DNA of 64,000 nucleotides. Origin: Candidatus Nanopelagicales bacterium. GTDB lineage: Bacteria > Actinomycetota > Actinomycetes > S36-B12 > UBA5976. Under the pieces are notes generated by a model. It was not told the DNA's origin and ran no database searches. It saw only the letters and a list, made by a program, of their open reading frames with translations. Shown here piece by piece: positions 54,851 to 64,000 of this stretch; position 1 is the first letter of the stretch; each line of letters begins with the position of its first letter. A program made the translations under genes and the position numbers. The DNA lies in assembly GCA_018402365.1 (NCBI GenBank), contig JAGYJD010000001.1:62001-126000 (forward strand), given 5' to 3'.

Positions 54851-55735
54851 TTGCATAAAATTTTTGAATTATTGGAGTCTGGCGAGACTTTAATTGGGGA
54901 TGGCGCCATGGGCACACTGCTGCAAGATAAGGGATTAACCGATGGTGGAGCTCCCGAATTATGGAATATTGATCATTCAGACGTTATTGAAGAAATTTTT
55001 GAAGAATATGCGGCGGCTGGGGCAAACTTCTTAACCACTAATTCTTTTGGAGGTACCCGTCCCCGATTAGAGATGCATGGTTTAGCGGACAGAGTGGAAG
55101 AGCTCAACAAAGCATCCAGTGCAATTGCAAAAAAAGTTGCTAAAAAATATCAAAATATTTTTGTGATGGGTGATGTTGGGCCGAGTGGTGAATTAATGGA
55201 ACCCATGGGCACGCTAACGATTGACTCTGCAAAAGAACTTTTTACTGAACAGATCAAAGCATTATTAGCTGGCGGAGCTGACGGGATTTTGATAGAGACA
55301 ATGAGTGATTTGAGCGAAGTGCAAGCAGCGGTTTTAGCAGTGCAAGAAATAGACAAAGAAATCCCAATCATGGTGATGATGAGTTTTGATACTAATTTAC
55401 GAACCATGATGGGTGTTAAGCCAGCGCAAGCGGTTAGTGAAATTTCAAAAATGGGTGTAAAGATTATTGGAGCTAATTGCGGACGTGGCACCGATGAAAT
55501 TAGCGTGATAGCTAAAGAACTTTCAGAAAATAGAGTCGAGGGAGTTTACTTAATAACGCAGTCAAATGCTGGCTTACCTAAATTGGTAGGAGCTGATTTC
55601 GTTTATGACGGAACCCCAGAAGAAATAGCAAAATACGCTAGCGAAATGAAAGGTCTAGGAATTAACGTGATCGGCGCTTGTTGCGGATCTACTCCGGTCC
55701 ACATTGCTGCGATAAAAGCTGCTGTTAACTCCTAA
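54851..55735 (+). CDS. Homocysteine S-methyltransferase-domain protein (stand-alone BHMT/MetH-N-terminal type)
   Basis: 'LIGDGAMGTLLQDKGL', 'ANFLTTNSFGGTRPRLEMHGL', 'GANCGRGTDEI', 'NVIGACCGSTPVHIAAI' (zinc Cys ligands). Confidence 0.93.
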   Translation: MHKIFELLESGETLIGDGAMGTLLQDKGLTDGGAPELWNIDHSDVIEEIFEEYAAAGANFLTTNSFGGTRPRLEMHGLADRVEELNKASSAIAKKVAKKYQNIFVMGDVGPSGELMEPMGTLTIDSAKELFTEQIKALLAGGADGILIETMSDLSEVQAAVLAVQEIDKEIPIMVMMSFDTNLRTMMGVKPAQAVSEISKMGVKIIGANCGRGTDEISVIAKELSENRVEGVYLITQSNAGLPKLVGADFVYDGTPEEIAKYASEMKGLGINVIGACCGSTPVHIAAIKAAVNS

Positions 55736-55740
55736 ATTCT

Positions 55741-56385
55741 GTGACCCAAAAAGATAAGTTTGACGCCTTAGGCGCTGGTGAGTTTTATTTAGCAGTCGGT
55801 GTTGGTCCGCATCCTGAACCTTGGCCAAATGATGAACGATTAGATCCTGAGCTGTTAGCTAATGGAGATCGCAGAAATGTTTTAGACGAATATCGCTATT
55901 GGAAACTCTCAGCAATCGTGGAGGACTTAGAGGGCAAAAGAAATCCTTTACAGATTGCCATTGAAAACTGGCAGCATGATTTAAATATCGGCTCTGTTGT
56001 AAGAACTGCGAATGCCTTTAATGTTAAAGCAGTACACATAGTCGGAAAACGTGATTGGAACAAGCGCGGCGCCATGGTCACGGATCGATACCTAACTGTT
56101 GTTCATCACCCTACGGTAGAGGATTTTAAAATTTGGTGTGACGATAATTCATTACCAATAATTGGTATCGACAACATAGACGGTTCATTACCCATTGAAA
56201 ACTCGAAGCTGCCTGAAAGTTGTGTCTTATTTTTTGGACAAGAAGGTTCAGGGATGAGTGAGGCAGCAGTTAAGGTTTGTAAAAACATTTATGCAATCAA
56301 GCAATACGGCTCTACTCGTTCAATGAATGCCTCAGCAGCTGGGGCAATTGCTATGTACGCTTGGGCAACTCAACATTTGAACTAA
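55741..56385 (+). CDS. TrmH/SpoU family RNA 2'-O-methyltransferase
   Basis: 'NIGSVVRTANAFNVKAVHIVGKRDWNKRGAM', 'LFFGQEGSGMSEAAVKVC', 'SMNASAAGAIAMYAW'. Confidence 0.92.
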   Translation: MTQKDKFDALGAGEFYLAVGVGPHPEPWPNDERLDPELLANGDRRNVLDEYRYWKLSAIVEDLEGKRNPLQIAIENWQHDLNIGSVVRTANAFNVKAVHIVGKRDWNKRGAMVTDRYLTVVHHPTVEDFKIWCDDNSLPIIGIDNIDGSLPIENSKLPESCVLFFGQEGSGMSEAAVKVCKNIYAIKQYGSTRSMNASAAGAIAMYAWATQHLN

Positions 56386-56436
56386 AAATATTTTTTACCA
56401 TGAGGTTTCAAAGGATTTTAAAGGGTACTAATACTG

Positions 56437-56685
56437 CTACTGCTCGCTAGCAACATATGGGCAATGGCGACAAAGTTGGTCGCAACAAAAGCCTCTACTG
56501 GAATGAAATTTTGCTGTCAATACTTGAAATCCAGTTTTTGGATCTCGGTATTCATCGATTCCACTTGCTATGGCCTGTTGGTGTAGCTCCAGAATTTGCT
56601 CACGAAAAGGATCGTCGATTTTCAATCTTTTTACACTTGGCTCAGTCAAGGGGCGATCTGCCAGCGTCTTTCGAGGTTCGGTCAT
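56437..56685 (-). CDS. DUF5522-like cysteine-containing protein
   Basis: 'YRDPKTGFQVLTAKFHSSRGFCCDQLCRHCPY'. Confidence 0.75.
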   Translation of the reverse strand: MTEPRKTLADRPLTEPSVKRLKIDDPFREQILELHQQAIASGIDEYRDPKTGFQVLTAKFHSSRGFCCDQLCRHCPYVASEQ

Positions 56686-57749
56686 TTGCTTCCTTTGCTT
56701 TGCAAACTCATTTCAATTAACTCTACGATATGAATTACTTTCGGGCCCTTTTTAATACTTGTTTGCATCTGACGTTGACAGCCTGGATTAACTGTTACCA
56801 AATAATCAAGTTCTAATTTTGAAATTTCACTAATTTTTTTAGAGACTATCTCTTTACTATCTTTAGGCCTTACCAATGCATAAGAACCTGCCGCACCACA
56901 GCATTCTGCGGCACCTGGTACCTCTTGGTATTCCCCAATTCTTTTCAGAATTTCCCTTGGTTCTTTGAATATGCCTAAACCATTTCTTAAATGGCAAGAG
57001 TCTTGCAAGCCGATTTTTATTTTTTTTCCATTTTTTGTAATTTCATTCAAACTATCCAGCATTTCATTTTCAAAAAAATATTGGGAAACTTCTTTTACGC
57101 GATCCTTACCCAAAACACTACTCAAGTGCGCGGCACACCCGCCACTTGTTGTAAGAATGGTGCCAGGTAATTGATCACCCAATTCTCGTGCGAGCTCTTG
57201 CCCCCGCTCTAATTCCCCGTTGTGGGCATGTAAAGCCCCGCAGCAACCTTGTGCTGGATTTGAAGAGACTTGATCAAAAACCTTCAAGCTTGACTTACTA
57301 ACTCCCGGAAACAGACCGCGCTCAAAACACCCCAACATCAAACTAACTGACTGTTGTTTACTTTTTTTATAATTTCGTAAATTAAATAAGCCCATCAATC
57401 TCACAAAAACTCTTCGGTTTGCTGCAAAAAGTAATAGTTTCACGATCAAGGGACGATTCTTACCTTGCCAAGCGGCATCCCGCCACTCCTCTAACATCAG
57501 GCCGTACTCCACTCCTGCCGGGCAGACAACTTCACAAGCTCTGCACCCTAGGCAATAAGAAGACTGTTCTAAGGATTCAAATAGAGTTAATTCATTTTTT
57601 TGAACTGCTCGCATGATATTTATTCGACCACGCGGCGATGAAGCTTCATCCTTTGTAATCTCATAAGTAGGGCAAGCTGGTAAGCAGTATCCGCAAGAGA
57701 TACATCGATCGAGTAACTCTTGAGTGAAGATGTTTTTCTCTTCGCTCAT
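56682..57749 (-). CDS. Glycolate oxidase iron-sulfur subunit-like (GlcF family)
   Basis: Two CxxCxxCxxxCP clusters ('CISCGYCLPACPTY', 'CLGCRACEVVCPAG') and CCG-domain motifs ('GCCGALHAHNGE', 'AECCGAAGSYAL'). Confidence 0.9.
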   Translation of the reverse strand: MSEEKNIFTQELLDRCISCGYCLPACPTYEITKDEASSPRGRINIMRAVQKNELTLFESLEQSSYCLGCRACEVVCPAGVEYGLMLEEWRDAAWQGKNRPLIVKLLLFAANRRVFVRLMGLFNLRNYKKSKQQSVSLMLGCFERGLFPGVSKSSLKVFDQVSSNPAQGCCGALHAHNGELERGQELARELGDQLPGTILTTSGGCAAHLSSVLGKDRVKEVSQYFFENEMLDSLNEITKNGKKIKIGLQDSCHLRNGLGIFKEPREILKRIGEYQEVPGAAECCGAAGSYALVRPKDSKEIVSKKISEISKLELDYLVTVNPGCQRQMQTSIKKGPKVIHIVELIEMSLQSKGSK

Positions 57750-59113
57750 GATCCCAACTTTCCAGGATTTAAGATGCCATTTGGATCAAAGGTCTTTTTT
57801 ACTCGGCGCAAGACTTCCATTTGTGTTTTACCTAAGCGAGCCTCAAGGTAGGGCAACTTTGCTGCCCCCACCCCGTGCTCACCTGTGATTGTGCCTCCCA
57901 ATTCAATCGCCAGATTAAATATCTCACCTAAAGCTAAATGCGCTGCTTCAACTTCTTTAGGTTCATTTTTATCCACCACAATTGTTGGGTGTAAGTTTCC
58001 ATCACCAGCATGACCAAATGTACCGATTACTAAGTTATATTTTTTTGCAATTTCATCAATTCTTCTTACCGCAGTTGGCAGCATGGGTCGACTAACTGAA
58101 ATATCTTCTAAAATACTTAAAGATTTAAGTCTTGCTAAGGATGGTAAAGAGCAGCGTCGCGCCTCTAATAGGGCGTCCGCTTCCACTACGTCCTTGGCTC
58201 TAACTACGCTTAGATTTCCTTTTGTCACTTCACATATTTTTGCCATCTGACTGGTATTACTTTCAGCGGTATGTTCATCTCCATCATCGCCAAAAAGTAA
58301 CAGTGCCCCTGCTTCGCGATTTAAACCTAAATTCGCATAGTCTTCTACTGAGTTAATACAAACATTATCTAAAAATTCTAAAGTTGCTGGCAAAATTCCA
58401 GAAGCAACAATTTGCTCAACGGCTAATGCTGAATTTTCTAAGGAATCAAAGTAGGCAACCCCGTACCGAGAAAATAAAGGACGTGGTCTCAGGGCAACAA
58501 TCGCTTCAGTAATTACGCCCAGCGTCCCCTCGCTACCTACAAAGAGTCTTGTTAGGTCATAGCCCGCAACATCTTTTACTAATCTTCCACCGGTTCTAAT
58601 TACCTCGCCAGTACCTAGCACAATTTCAAGACCTAAAACATAATTTCGGGTTACCCCGTATTTCAAACCACGCAGTCCCCCAGCACAAGTTGATATATTT
58701 CCGCCAATAGTTGAAACATTTCGTGACCCCGGATCTGGCGGATACATTAAACTCAGTTTTGCAACTTCATTATCAAGTTCCAAAGTATTAACAGCTGGCT
58801 GAACTACCGCGAGCATTTCGCTTTTTGAAATCTCAATAATCTTATTCATTTTTGATAAAGCTAAAACAATGCCACCTGATATTGGAACAGTGGCAGCACA
58901 CAAATTACTACCCGCACCCCTGGCAATTAACGGAACATTTTTTTCATTCGCAAAATTAATAATCTTTACAACATCTTCAGTCGATTCTGCAAAAACCACG
59001 GCATCCGGCATCCCTTGAAACTCTGGGGTTGCGTCAGTTGAATACGCTTCTAGCGAAACTGAATCTGCCTTGACTTTTTCCGGGCCCAACAAGGCCTTTA
59101 ATTCCTCAATCAT
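57746..59113 (-). CDS. FAD-linked oxidase (GlcD/D-lactate dehydrogenase family)
   Basis: 'LIARGAGSNLCAATVPISGGIVLALSKMN', 'GRLVKDVAGYDLTRLFVGSEGTLGVITEA', 'GHAGDGNLHPT', 'GTITGEHGVG'. Confidence 0.94.
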   Translation of the reverse strand: MIEELKALLGPEKVKADSVSLEAYSTDATPEFQGMPDAVVFAESTEDVVKIINFANEKNVPLIARGAGSNLCAATVPISGGIVLALSKMNKIIEISKSEMLAVVQPAVNTLELDNEVAKLSLMYPPDPGSRNVSTIGGNISTCAGGLRGLKYGVTRNYVLGLEIVLGTGEVIRTGGRLVKDVAGYDLTRLFVGSEGTLGVITEAIVALRPRPLFSRYGVAYFDSLENSALAVEQIVASGILPATLEFLDNVCINSVEDYANLGLNREAGALLLFGDDGDEHTAESNTSQMAKICEVTKGNLSVVRAKDVVEADALLEARRCSLPSLARLKSLSILEDISVSRPMLPTAVRRIDEIAKKYNLVIGTFGHAGDGNLHPTIVVDKNEPKEVEAAHLALGEIFNLAIELGGTITGEHGVGAAKLPYLEARLGKTQMEVLRRVKKTFDPNGILNPGKLGS

Positions 59114-59134
59114 ATTGATTGAAATCTAGCCTAT

Positions 59135-60694
59135 TTAAGATTTTATGAGTGAGAGCACTTCTTGCAAAACTTTATTTTGCTCGATTTCTGCTTGAGTTCT
59201 TACTAGTTGAATCGGTGTTCGACGACGAAGTAAGTCAGTTTCCTTAATTACCTCCTCGTTCTCTAACATATAAATCAATTCACCTTTTGTGAAGTCTAAG
59301 CCTTCAAAAACCACTTGTGAATTCTCTTCATCTTCTTGCCACAGCTTCAAGATTTCTTCGATTTCTGCCCCGTGCCGCCTAATTAATCCAGCTAATAATT
59401 TTTTAGCTAAGTCTAGATTTTTCGGAAAAAACTCCGCAATTTCACCGAAATAAGTACTTGAGGTGATTTCTAAATCTTCGCCGTACCATTTTCTATTTCT
59501 TATTTCTTTAATGCCAAATTTTTTTACTAGGTCAGACACCTCTTTGCCAACATTTATACAGTCAGTTAATTTTCCACCAAATATAGTAATTAATTTCTTT
59601 TTTTTATCTACTTCAATTTCATGTTTACGTGAAAGCGAAGTCCAGTCATGTGCTTTTACATCCTCATTCTGTTTAACCACTAAAGGCCTAACTCCAGCTC
59701 GTTCTGAAATGATGTCCTCTCTCGTTAAGGGCTTAAACAGCTCTAGACATCGATTAGCTTGTTGTAAAACAAAGTCTCTGTCTTCATCTGTGACATGATT
59801 TGTAGGTTCACTAACTCGCGTATCAGTAGTTCCAATTACACTCCGATCGTGCATCGGAATAACATAAAAGAGTCTTTGATTATCATCAAAAAATGCCATC
59901 ACGTGCTCATGATCTGTCAATTTTGGGACCACTAAGTGAATACCTTTTGAGAGTGCCAAAGTATTTTTGGTGATAGCTCCAAGATTTTCATTAAATTCGC
60001 TAGCAAAGGGTCCAGCGGCATTAATTAAAATTTTTGCATTAATTTGTTTTTCATCACCTGTTATCTGGTCGGTGACTTTCAAGCTCCAGCCAGCTGGTAC
60101 TTCTTCAGCCTTCGTTAGCTTGACATAATTTAAACAGGTGGCACCATATTTTTTAGCTGACTTTATGAAATCCCAAACAAATCGAGCATCATTATCTAAA
60201 AGTAAAGCGTCGTCATATTGCACTGCCCCTTTTAAGCCTTCGGTGCTTATCAAAGGTTCGTGTTCTTTAGCACTATCTCTCGAATAGTATTCGGGCGACT
60301 TAGTTTTAAATCTACCTAAAATCCAATATAAACTCGCTCCAAAGAAGCCTAAAACTTTTCCAAAAGGTGCTGTTGGCCCGACGGCCGCAAAAAATGAGGT
60401 CGCCTTGATGCGATTTGGAAAGGCTCTCATTAATTCATTTCTTGAGCCACACAACGCCCACACCAATGGGACTTCATATGTTTGCAGATATTTAATTCCG
60501 CCCCAAACCATATTTGAAGATTCTTGACTAGTAAAACTGGCAAAATCGTTCTGCTCTATCAGAATTACCTTTACGCCTCTAGCAGAAAGAATAGCTGCCG
60601 AGACAGCACCATTTATTCCACCGCCAACAATCGCAACATCAAAATTAGTGTCAATTAAATTCGGTACACCGCTATTTCTAGCTGTTCTTTGCAT
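59135..60694 (-). CDS. glpD: Glycerol-3-phosphate dehydrogenase (FAD-dependent)
   Basis: 'FDVAIVGGGINGAVSAAILSARGVKVILIEQNDFASFTSQESSNMVWGGIKYLQ', 'VIGTTDTRV', 'IFGGKLTDCINVGKEV'. Confidence 0.94.
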   Translation of the reverse strand: MQRTARNSGVPNLIDTNFDVAIVGGGINGAVSAAILSARGVKVILIEQNDFASFTSQESSNMVWGGIKYLQTYEVPLVWALCGSRNELMRAFPNRIKATSFFAAVGPTAPFGKVLGFFGASLYWILGRFKTKSPEYYSRDSAKEHEPLISTEGLKGAVQYDDALLLDNDARFVWDFIKSAKKYGATCLNYVKLTKAEEVPAGWSLKVTDQITGDEKQINAKILINAAGPFASEFNENLGAITKNTLALSKGIHLVVPKLTDHEHVMAFFDDNQRLFYVIPMHDRSVIGTTDTRVSEPTNHVTDEDRDFVLQQANRCLELFKPLTREDIISERAGVRPLVVKQNEDVKAHDWTSLSRKHEIEVDKKKKLITIFGGKLTDCINVGKEVSDLVKKFGIKEIRNRKWYGEDLEITSSTYFGEIAEFFPKNLDLAKKLLAGLIRRHGAEIEEILKLWQEDEENSQVVFEGLDFTKGELIYMLENEEVIKETDLLRRRTPIQLVRTQAEIEQNKVLQEVLSLIKS

Positions 60695-60705
60695 AGCTTT
60701 TCAGC

Positions 60706-61227
60706 TCAATCCTCAATTAATTCAAGTTCGCCGGTTTCTACATTATAAATGGCACCAGCGACCGTTACATTTTTTGATAGCAACGGAAAGGATCTGATTC
60801 TTGTCACGTCAGTAATTAGCGCTTGTTTTAGATTAGATACTGTACGAAATTCTAGACTTCGAGTGTCGACTTGGTGCTGCTCAAAAATTTTGGCATGAAT
60901 TTCAGGCTCTTCACTGCTTGCCATTGCGCAATCGGTATGGGGCATGACCAGAATCCGATTAACTTTTAGTAGATAGCTTGCTAAAACCAAGGTTCTTAAC
61001 ACATCTTCGGTCACCCTAGCTCCAGCATTTCGTAAAATCTTCACATCACCTGACTCCATACCAACTACGGCTAATGGGTCAATTCTTGAATCCATACAGG
61101 TAACAATTGCTAGACCTTTAGCCGCTTGACCGGTAAGCGCCTTGTAGGTAAAACTTTTTTTAAATTTTTTATTTGCTTCTAGCACATCTGAAAAGACATT
61201 ATTTTGAGCGTTGTTCATCACCCACAA
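60706..61227 (-). CDS. Beta-class carbonic anhydrase
   Basis: 'VTCMDSRIDPLAVVGMESGDVKILRNAGARVTEDVLRTLVLASYLL', 'HTDCAM'. Confidence 0.93.
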   Translation of the reverse strand: MWVMNNAQNNVFSDVLEANKKFKKSFTYKALTGQAAKGLAIVTCMDSRIDPLAVVGMESGDVKILRNAGARVTEDVLRTLVLASYLLKVNRILVMPHTDCAMASSEEPEIHAKIFEQHQVDTRSLEFRTVSNLKQALITDVTRIRSFPLLSKNVTVAGAIYNVETGELELIED

Positions 61228-61247
61228 TTGTATAGTAAAAATCCCTT

Positions 61248-62006
61248 TTAGAGAAAACCTAGAACTAGAGCCGAGCCAATGAATAAAAGAAAGCTAGAGA
61301 CCAAAATTTGGACATACTTAAAGGTGACTTTAGGTAAAAGTCTTTTGCCCAAAAATGCCCCAACTAAACCTCCAATTATTGCAGTGAAAACTAGCCCTTC
61401 AACAGCTTCTTCCCTCAGCATTGCAAAATTAAAGAAGGTAAATCCGTATACAAAAATTCTGGCAACATCAACAATCACTGCAATGGCCACTCCAGTTGCG
61501 ATAAATGACTCTTTACTCAATCCAGTCTTGATTAGAAACGCAGATCGCAAAGCACCCTGACTGCCAGATAGTCCTCCAAAAAATCCTGAAAGAATGCCTC
61601 CTACAGGAATCCATTTAGCGCTGAATGAAATCTCTTTAAAACTTGTTAATAACTCCAATAAAGCGAAAATAATTATTAATAAACCAATTGAAAACTTTAA
61701 GATTGTGATTTCACCCGAAAGTGAGAAACGAGACCAAGTATAAATATTTTGCTCAGTGGACAAGGTATTCAAAATCAAAGCCCCGACAACCGTTGCGACC
61801 AAAGCTGGCGCACCAAAATATAGAAGTACTCTAAAATTTATTTTTTTAAAAGTTAAACCTAATTTAAATAAATTGTTGGTCAAATGGACAATTGCAGTTG
61901 AGGCAATAGCAATAGAAATTGGCATGAAGATTACGAAAATTGGAAGCAGTATTGTCCCAAGTCCAAAGCCCGAAAAAAATGTAAGAACAGCGGCAAATAA
62001 GGCCAC
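61248..62006 (-). CDS. TSUP (TauE/SafE) family permease, start uncertain (open frame extends upstream)
   Basis: 'LTFFSGFGLGTILLPIFVIF', 'GGILSGFFGGLSGSQGALRSAFLIKTGLSKESFIATGVAIAVIVDVARI'. Confidence 0.88.
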   Translation of the reverse strand: MALFAAVLTFFSGFGLGTILLPIFVIFMPISIAIASTAIVHLTNNLFKLGLTFKKINFRVLLYFGAPALVATVVGALILNTLSTEQNIYTWSRFSLSGEITILKFSIGLLIIIFALLELLTSFKEISFSAKWIPVGGILSGFFGGLSGSQGALRSAFLIKTGLSKESFIATGVAIAVIVDVARIFVYGFTFFNFAMLREEAVEGLVFTAIIGGLVGAFLGKRLLPKVTFKYVQILVSSFLLFIGSALVLGFL

Positions 62007-62074
62007 AAAGAAAATTACTATGAGCTCTACCAGGATTCCTCGCTTGCTTGCGTTCTTAAAGACACAGCTTAAGC

Positions 62075-62203
62075 CTAGACAAAGAAGACCACGGAAGTAA
62101 ATAGTGAAGCTCTTAAGAACGAACCGTTCATAGCAACTGCACGAAGCGGATCTTCACGATCTAATTCGGCATAAGTAAGCCCATTGGTGCTACCGAGCGA
62201 ATT
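62075..62203 (-). pseudogene. Truncated remnant of a small membrane protein (LigA-like actinobacterial 'aromatic ring-opening dioxygenase'-annotated family)
   Basis: - strand reads NSLGSTNGLTYAELDREDPLRAVAMNGSFLRASLFTSVVFFV*; flanked by stops, no N-terminus or downstream TM. Confidence 0.5.
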
Positions 62204-62283
62204 CTAGGAGATAACTTATCTACATAATCATATAAAACTAACGCTTTACACATTTATTCTTTGTATTTTGGGTGAATACTCCA

Positions 62284-62760
62284 CTAATTAGAATTTAAGT
62301 ATGAATAACCAAACGACAAACTTGTAGCAACAATCAACCAAATCTGATAAGGCAAAATTGCAACTCCTGCCCACAATTGCAACTTCCAAGCGAGATATGT
62401 CATTGGTAAAGTTGCGAGCGCTGCAATCGCAAGCGCAACTGCTGAAATAATAAGGTTTTCTGAAACATAGAACATGCGGGCCCAAGTTAAAGCTGCTGCA
62501 ATCGAAATCGCATAAAAAATTATCCAAATATTTTTTTGCAAGAGAGTTCCCGCTGAAATCACGCTTACGCTTATGATTATTAGGATCAGAAAGTTATAAG
62601 GCCAAATTAATCCAAATACGTAATCTGGTGGTTGCCAGATGGGTCGCTTGAGAGCCCGATAAAAAGCGTTTCCAGTATTGACCCAAAATCCTGAGCCAAA
62701 AGCATAAATTAACGTCATAATTATGGTTAATAAAGAAAAAGCTAATCTTGAAGTCAACAC
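62284..62760 (-). CDS. tspO: TspO/MBR family protein
   Basis: 5-TM protein with 'FYRALKRPIWQPPDYVFGLIWPYNFLILII' and 'AGVAILPYQIWLIVATSLSFGYSYLN'. Confidence 0.8.
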   Translation of the reverse strand: MLTSRLAFSLLTIIMTLIYAFGSGFWVNTGNAFYRALKRPIWQPPDYVFGLIWPYNFLILIIISVSVISAGTLLQKNIWIIFYAISIAAALTWARMFYVSENLIISAVALAIAALATLPMTYLAWKLQLWAGVAILPYQIWLIVATSLSFGYSYLNSN

Positions 62761-62872
62761 ATTGAGAGTCTATTGAAGAAAGTTAAAATCTCAAATCCTC
62801 TCAAATTACTGTTAATTTTTAAGATTAAGCAGTACCATTAAGAACTAGTAAAGTATTAATTTTAAGGAAGCC

Positions 62873-63619
62873 ATGAATAAAATAAGAAGATTTAACATAA
62901 TTGCTGGTGTTTTTCATTTAGTTCAATTTGGAGCCGTACTAGCTCTATCGAATTCATTTAGTCTCCCAGTGACTGCAACTTACTTAGCGGGCCCTCCTGG
63001 GTCTGAATTCTCGGCTCCCATAACTTTGTTTGACGTAAGAGTTGGGTGGGGGGTCGCACTATTTCTATTCCTATCTGCCTTCTTCCATTTTGTAGTGGCA
63101 AGCCCACAATTTTTTAATCGATACCAAAAAGGTCTAGAAAAAAATCAAAATATCTTTAGATGGGTTGAGTACTCAATCAGCTCTTCGGTAATGATCGTTC
63201 TGATAGCTCAAATTACCGGTATCGCAGATTATGCGGCTTTGCTAGGTATTTTCTTTGTCAATGCAACCATGATTTGGTTCGGCTGGTTGCAAGAGAAATA
63301 CACCAACCCCGGCACCAAAGACTTTCTACCGTTTATCTTTGGCTCCCTAGCGGGCTTGATTCCATGGGTCATTATTTTGATTTCGGTAATTGCACCTAAA
63401 TCAGAATTTCCGGCCACCCCGCCAGCTTTTGTTTATGGGATCGTGGTGTCTCTATTTTTATTCTTTAACTCTTTTGCTTTGGTTCAGTATTGGCAGTACA
63501 AGCAAAAGGGCAAGTGGAGTGATTATCTCTATGGGGAACGTGCTTACATAATCTTAAGTTTAGTTGCTAAGTCAGCACTTTCTTGGCAAATATTCTCAGG
63601 TACCTTAATTCCTGAGTAA
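62873..63619 (+). CDS. Heliorhodopsin
   Basis: 'LRRFN'-like start (IRRFNIIAGVFHLVQFGAVLALS), 'VEYSISSSVMIVLIAQITGI', 'PPAFVYGIVVSLFLFFNSFALVQYWQYKQKGKWSDYLYGERAYIILSLVAKSALSWQIFSGTL' with the retinal Lys in the last TM. Confidence 0.96.
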   Translation: MNKIRRFNIIAGVFHLVQFGAVLALSNSFSLPVTATYLAGPPGSEFSAPITLFDVRVGWGVALFLFLSAFFHFVVASPQFFNRYQKGLEKNQNIFRWVEYSISSSVMIVLIAQITGIADYAALLGIFFVNATMIWFGWLQEKYTNPGTKDFLPFIFGSLAGLIPWVIILISVIAPKSEFPATPPAFVYGIVVSLFLFFNSFALVQYWQYKQKGKWSDYLYGERAYIILSLVAKSALSWQIFSGTLIPE

Positions 63620-64000
63620 TTTATCCGTTAACCACTCAAATGCCTCTTCTTGCATTTGAGTGGTGAAGGAATGTTTAACTTTATAAAAATTACTTTTATA
63701 TTCAATTTTATTTGTAGCAAAGTGTGCTTTTAACATTTCATCAGCATTTTGCATTCCGGCAAAGGTATAGAGCTGATCTTGAGCACAAAATTGCACAAAG
63801 AGCGGTGTCTTAGAAATCATCGCTAATTGCGGCCAATCCGCTTTATCTGCTAAGTCGTGCGGAAAAAACATCCAGGAATGTGGTGCTACGTGCTTTTCAA
63901 GCATCGATTCATAAGTAGCCATAGCCCCAACGCTTACCACTGCACTGATTTCTGGGTTTGTGGCATGCAAATAGATTGCTCGACTACCACCACCGGAAAG
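63605..64000 (-). CDS. Alpha/beta hydrolase family protein, N-terminus beyond window
   Basis: Open frame to the window edge: 'LSGGGSRAIYLHATNPEISAVVSVGAMATYES' with nucleophile-elbow-like GGGS, 'KTPLFVQFCAQDQLYTFAGMQNADEM', C-terminal 'VKHSF'. Confidence 0.7.
   Translation of the reverse strand, partial: LSGGGSRAIYLHATNPEISAVVSVGAMATYESMLEKHVAPHSWMFFPHDLADKADWPQLAMISKTPLFVQFCAQDQLYTFAGMQNADEMLKAHFATNKIEYKSNFYKVKHSFTTQMQEEAFEWLTDKLLRN

Noticed and set aside
56682-59113. Complete glycolate oxidase GlcDEF
   Set aside because: Only GlcD- and GlcF-like genes are present, no GlcE; substrate could be lactate or another 2-hydroxyacid, so no glc symbols were assigned.

Overview
The window is a gene-dense stretch of a low-GC bacterial chromosome. 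Gene content (heliorhodopsin, KatG, actinobacterial-type SAM-IV riboswitch, low-GC compact genome) suggests a freshwater planktonic actinobacterium of the acI / Ca. Planktophila type; this is an inference. I saw no CRISPR array, prophage or tRNA gene.

The standout locus is about 25 kb (24765-49998). It encodes what looks like a complete choline/glycine-betaine to glycine C1-harvesting module. It combines a corrinoid methyltransferase system typical of anaerobes with an oxidative branch typical of aerobes. The corrinoid part has a non-pyrrolysine MttB-family protein, a corrinoid protein, a methyl-THF:corrinoid methyltransferase, a RACo/RamA-like reactivator, and MetF plus a MetV-like partner. 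The oxidative part has BetA, BADH, ProVWX, a DMGDH-like protein, SoxBDAG and FolD. Two IclR regulators and a lesion-riddled fhs (formate-THF ligase) lie inside it.

Other notable features are a heliorhodopsin divergent from tspO, a SAM-IV-type riboswitch ahead of a polar amino-acid ABC transporter, a probable phosphatidylcholine synthase (pcs), rnpB, an orphan hexulose-6-phosphate-synthase-like protein, and katG disrupted by many small indels. Function calls rest on recognising protein motifs and families by eye. No searches were run.
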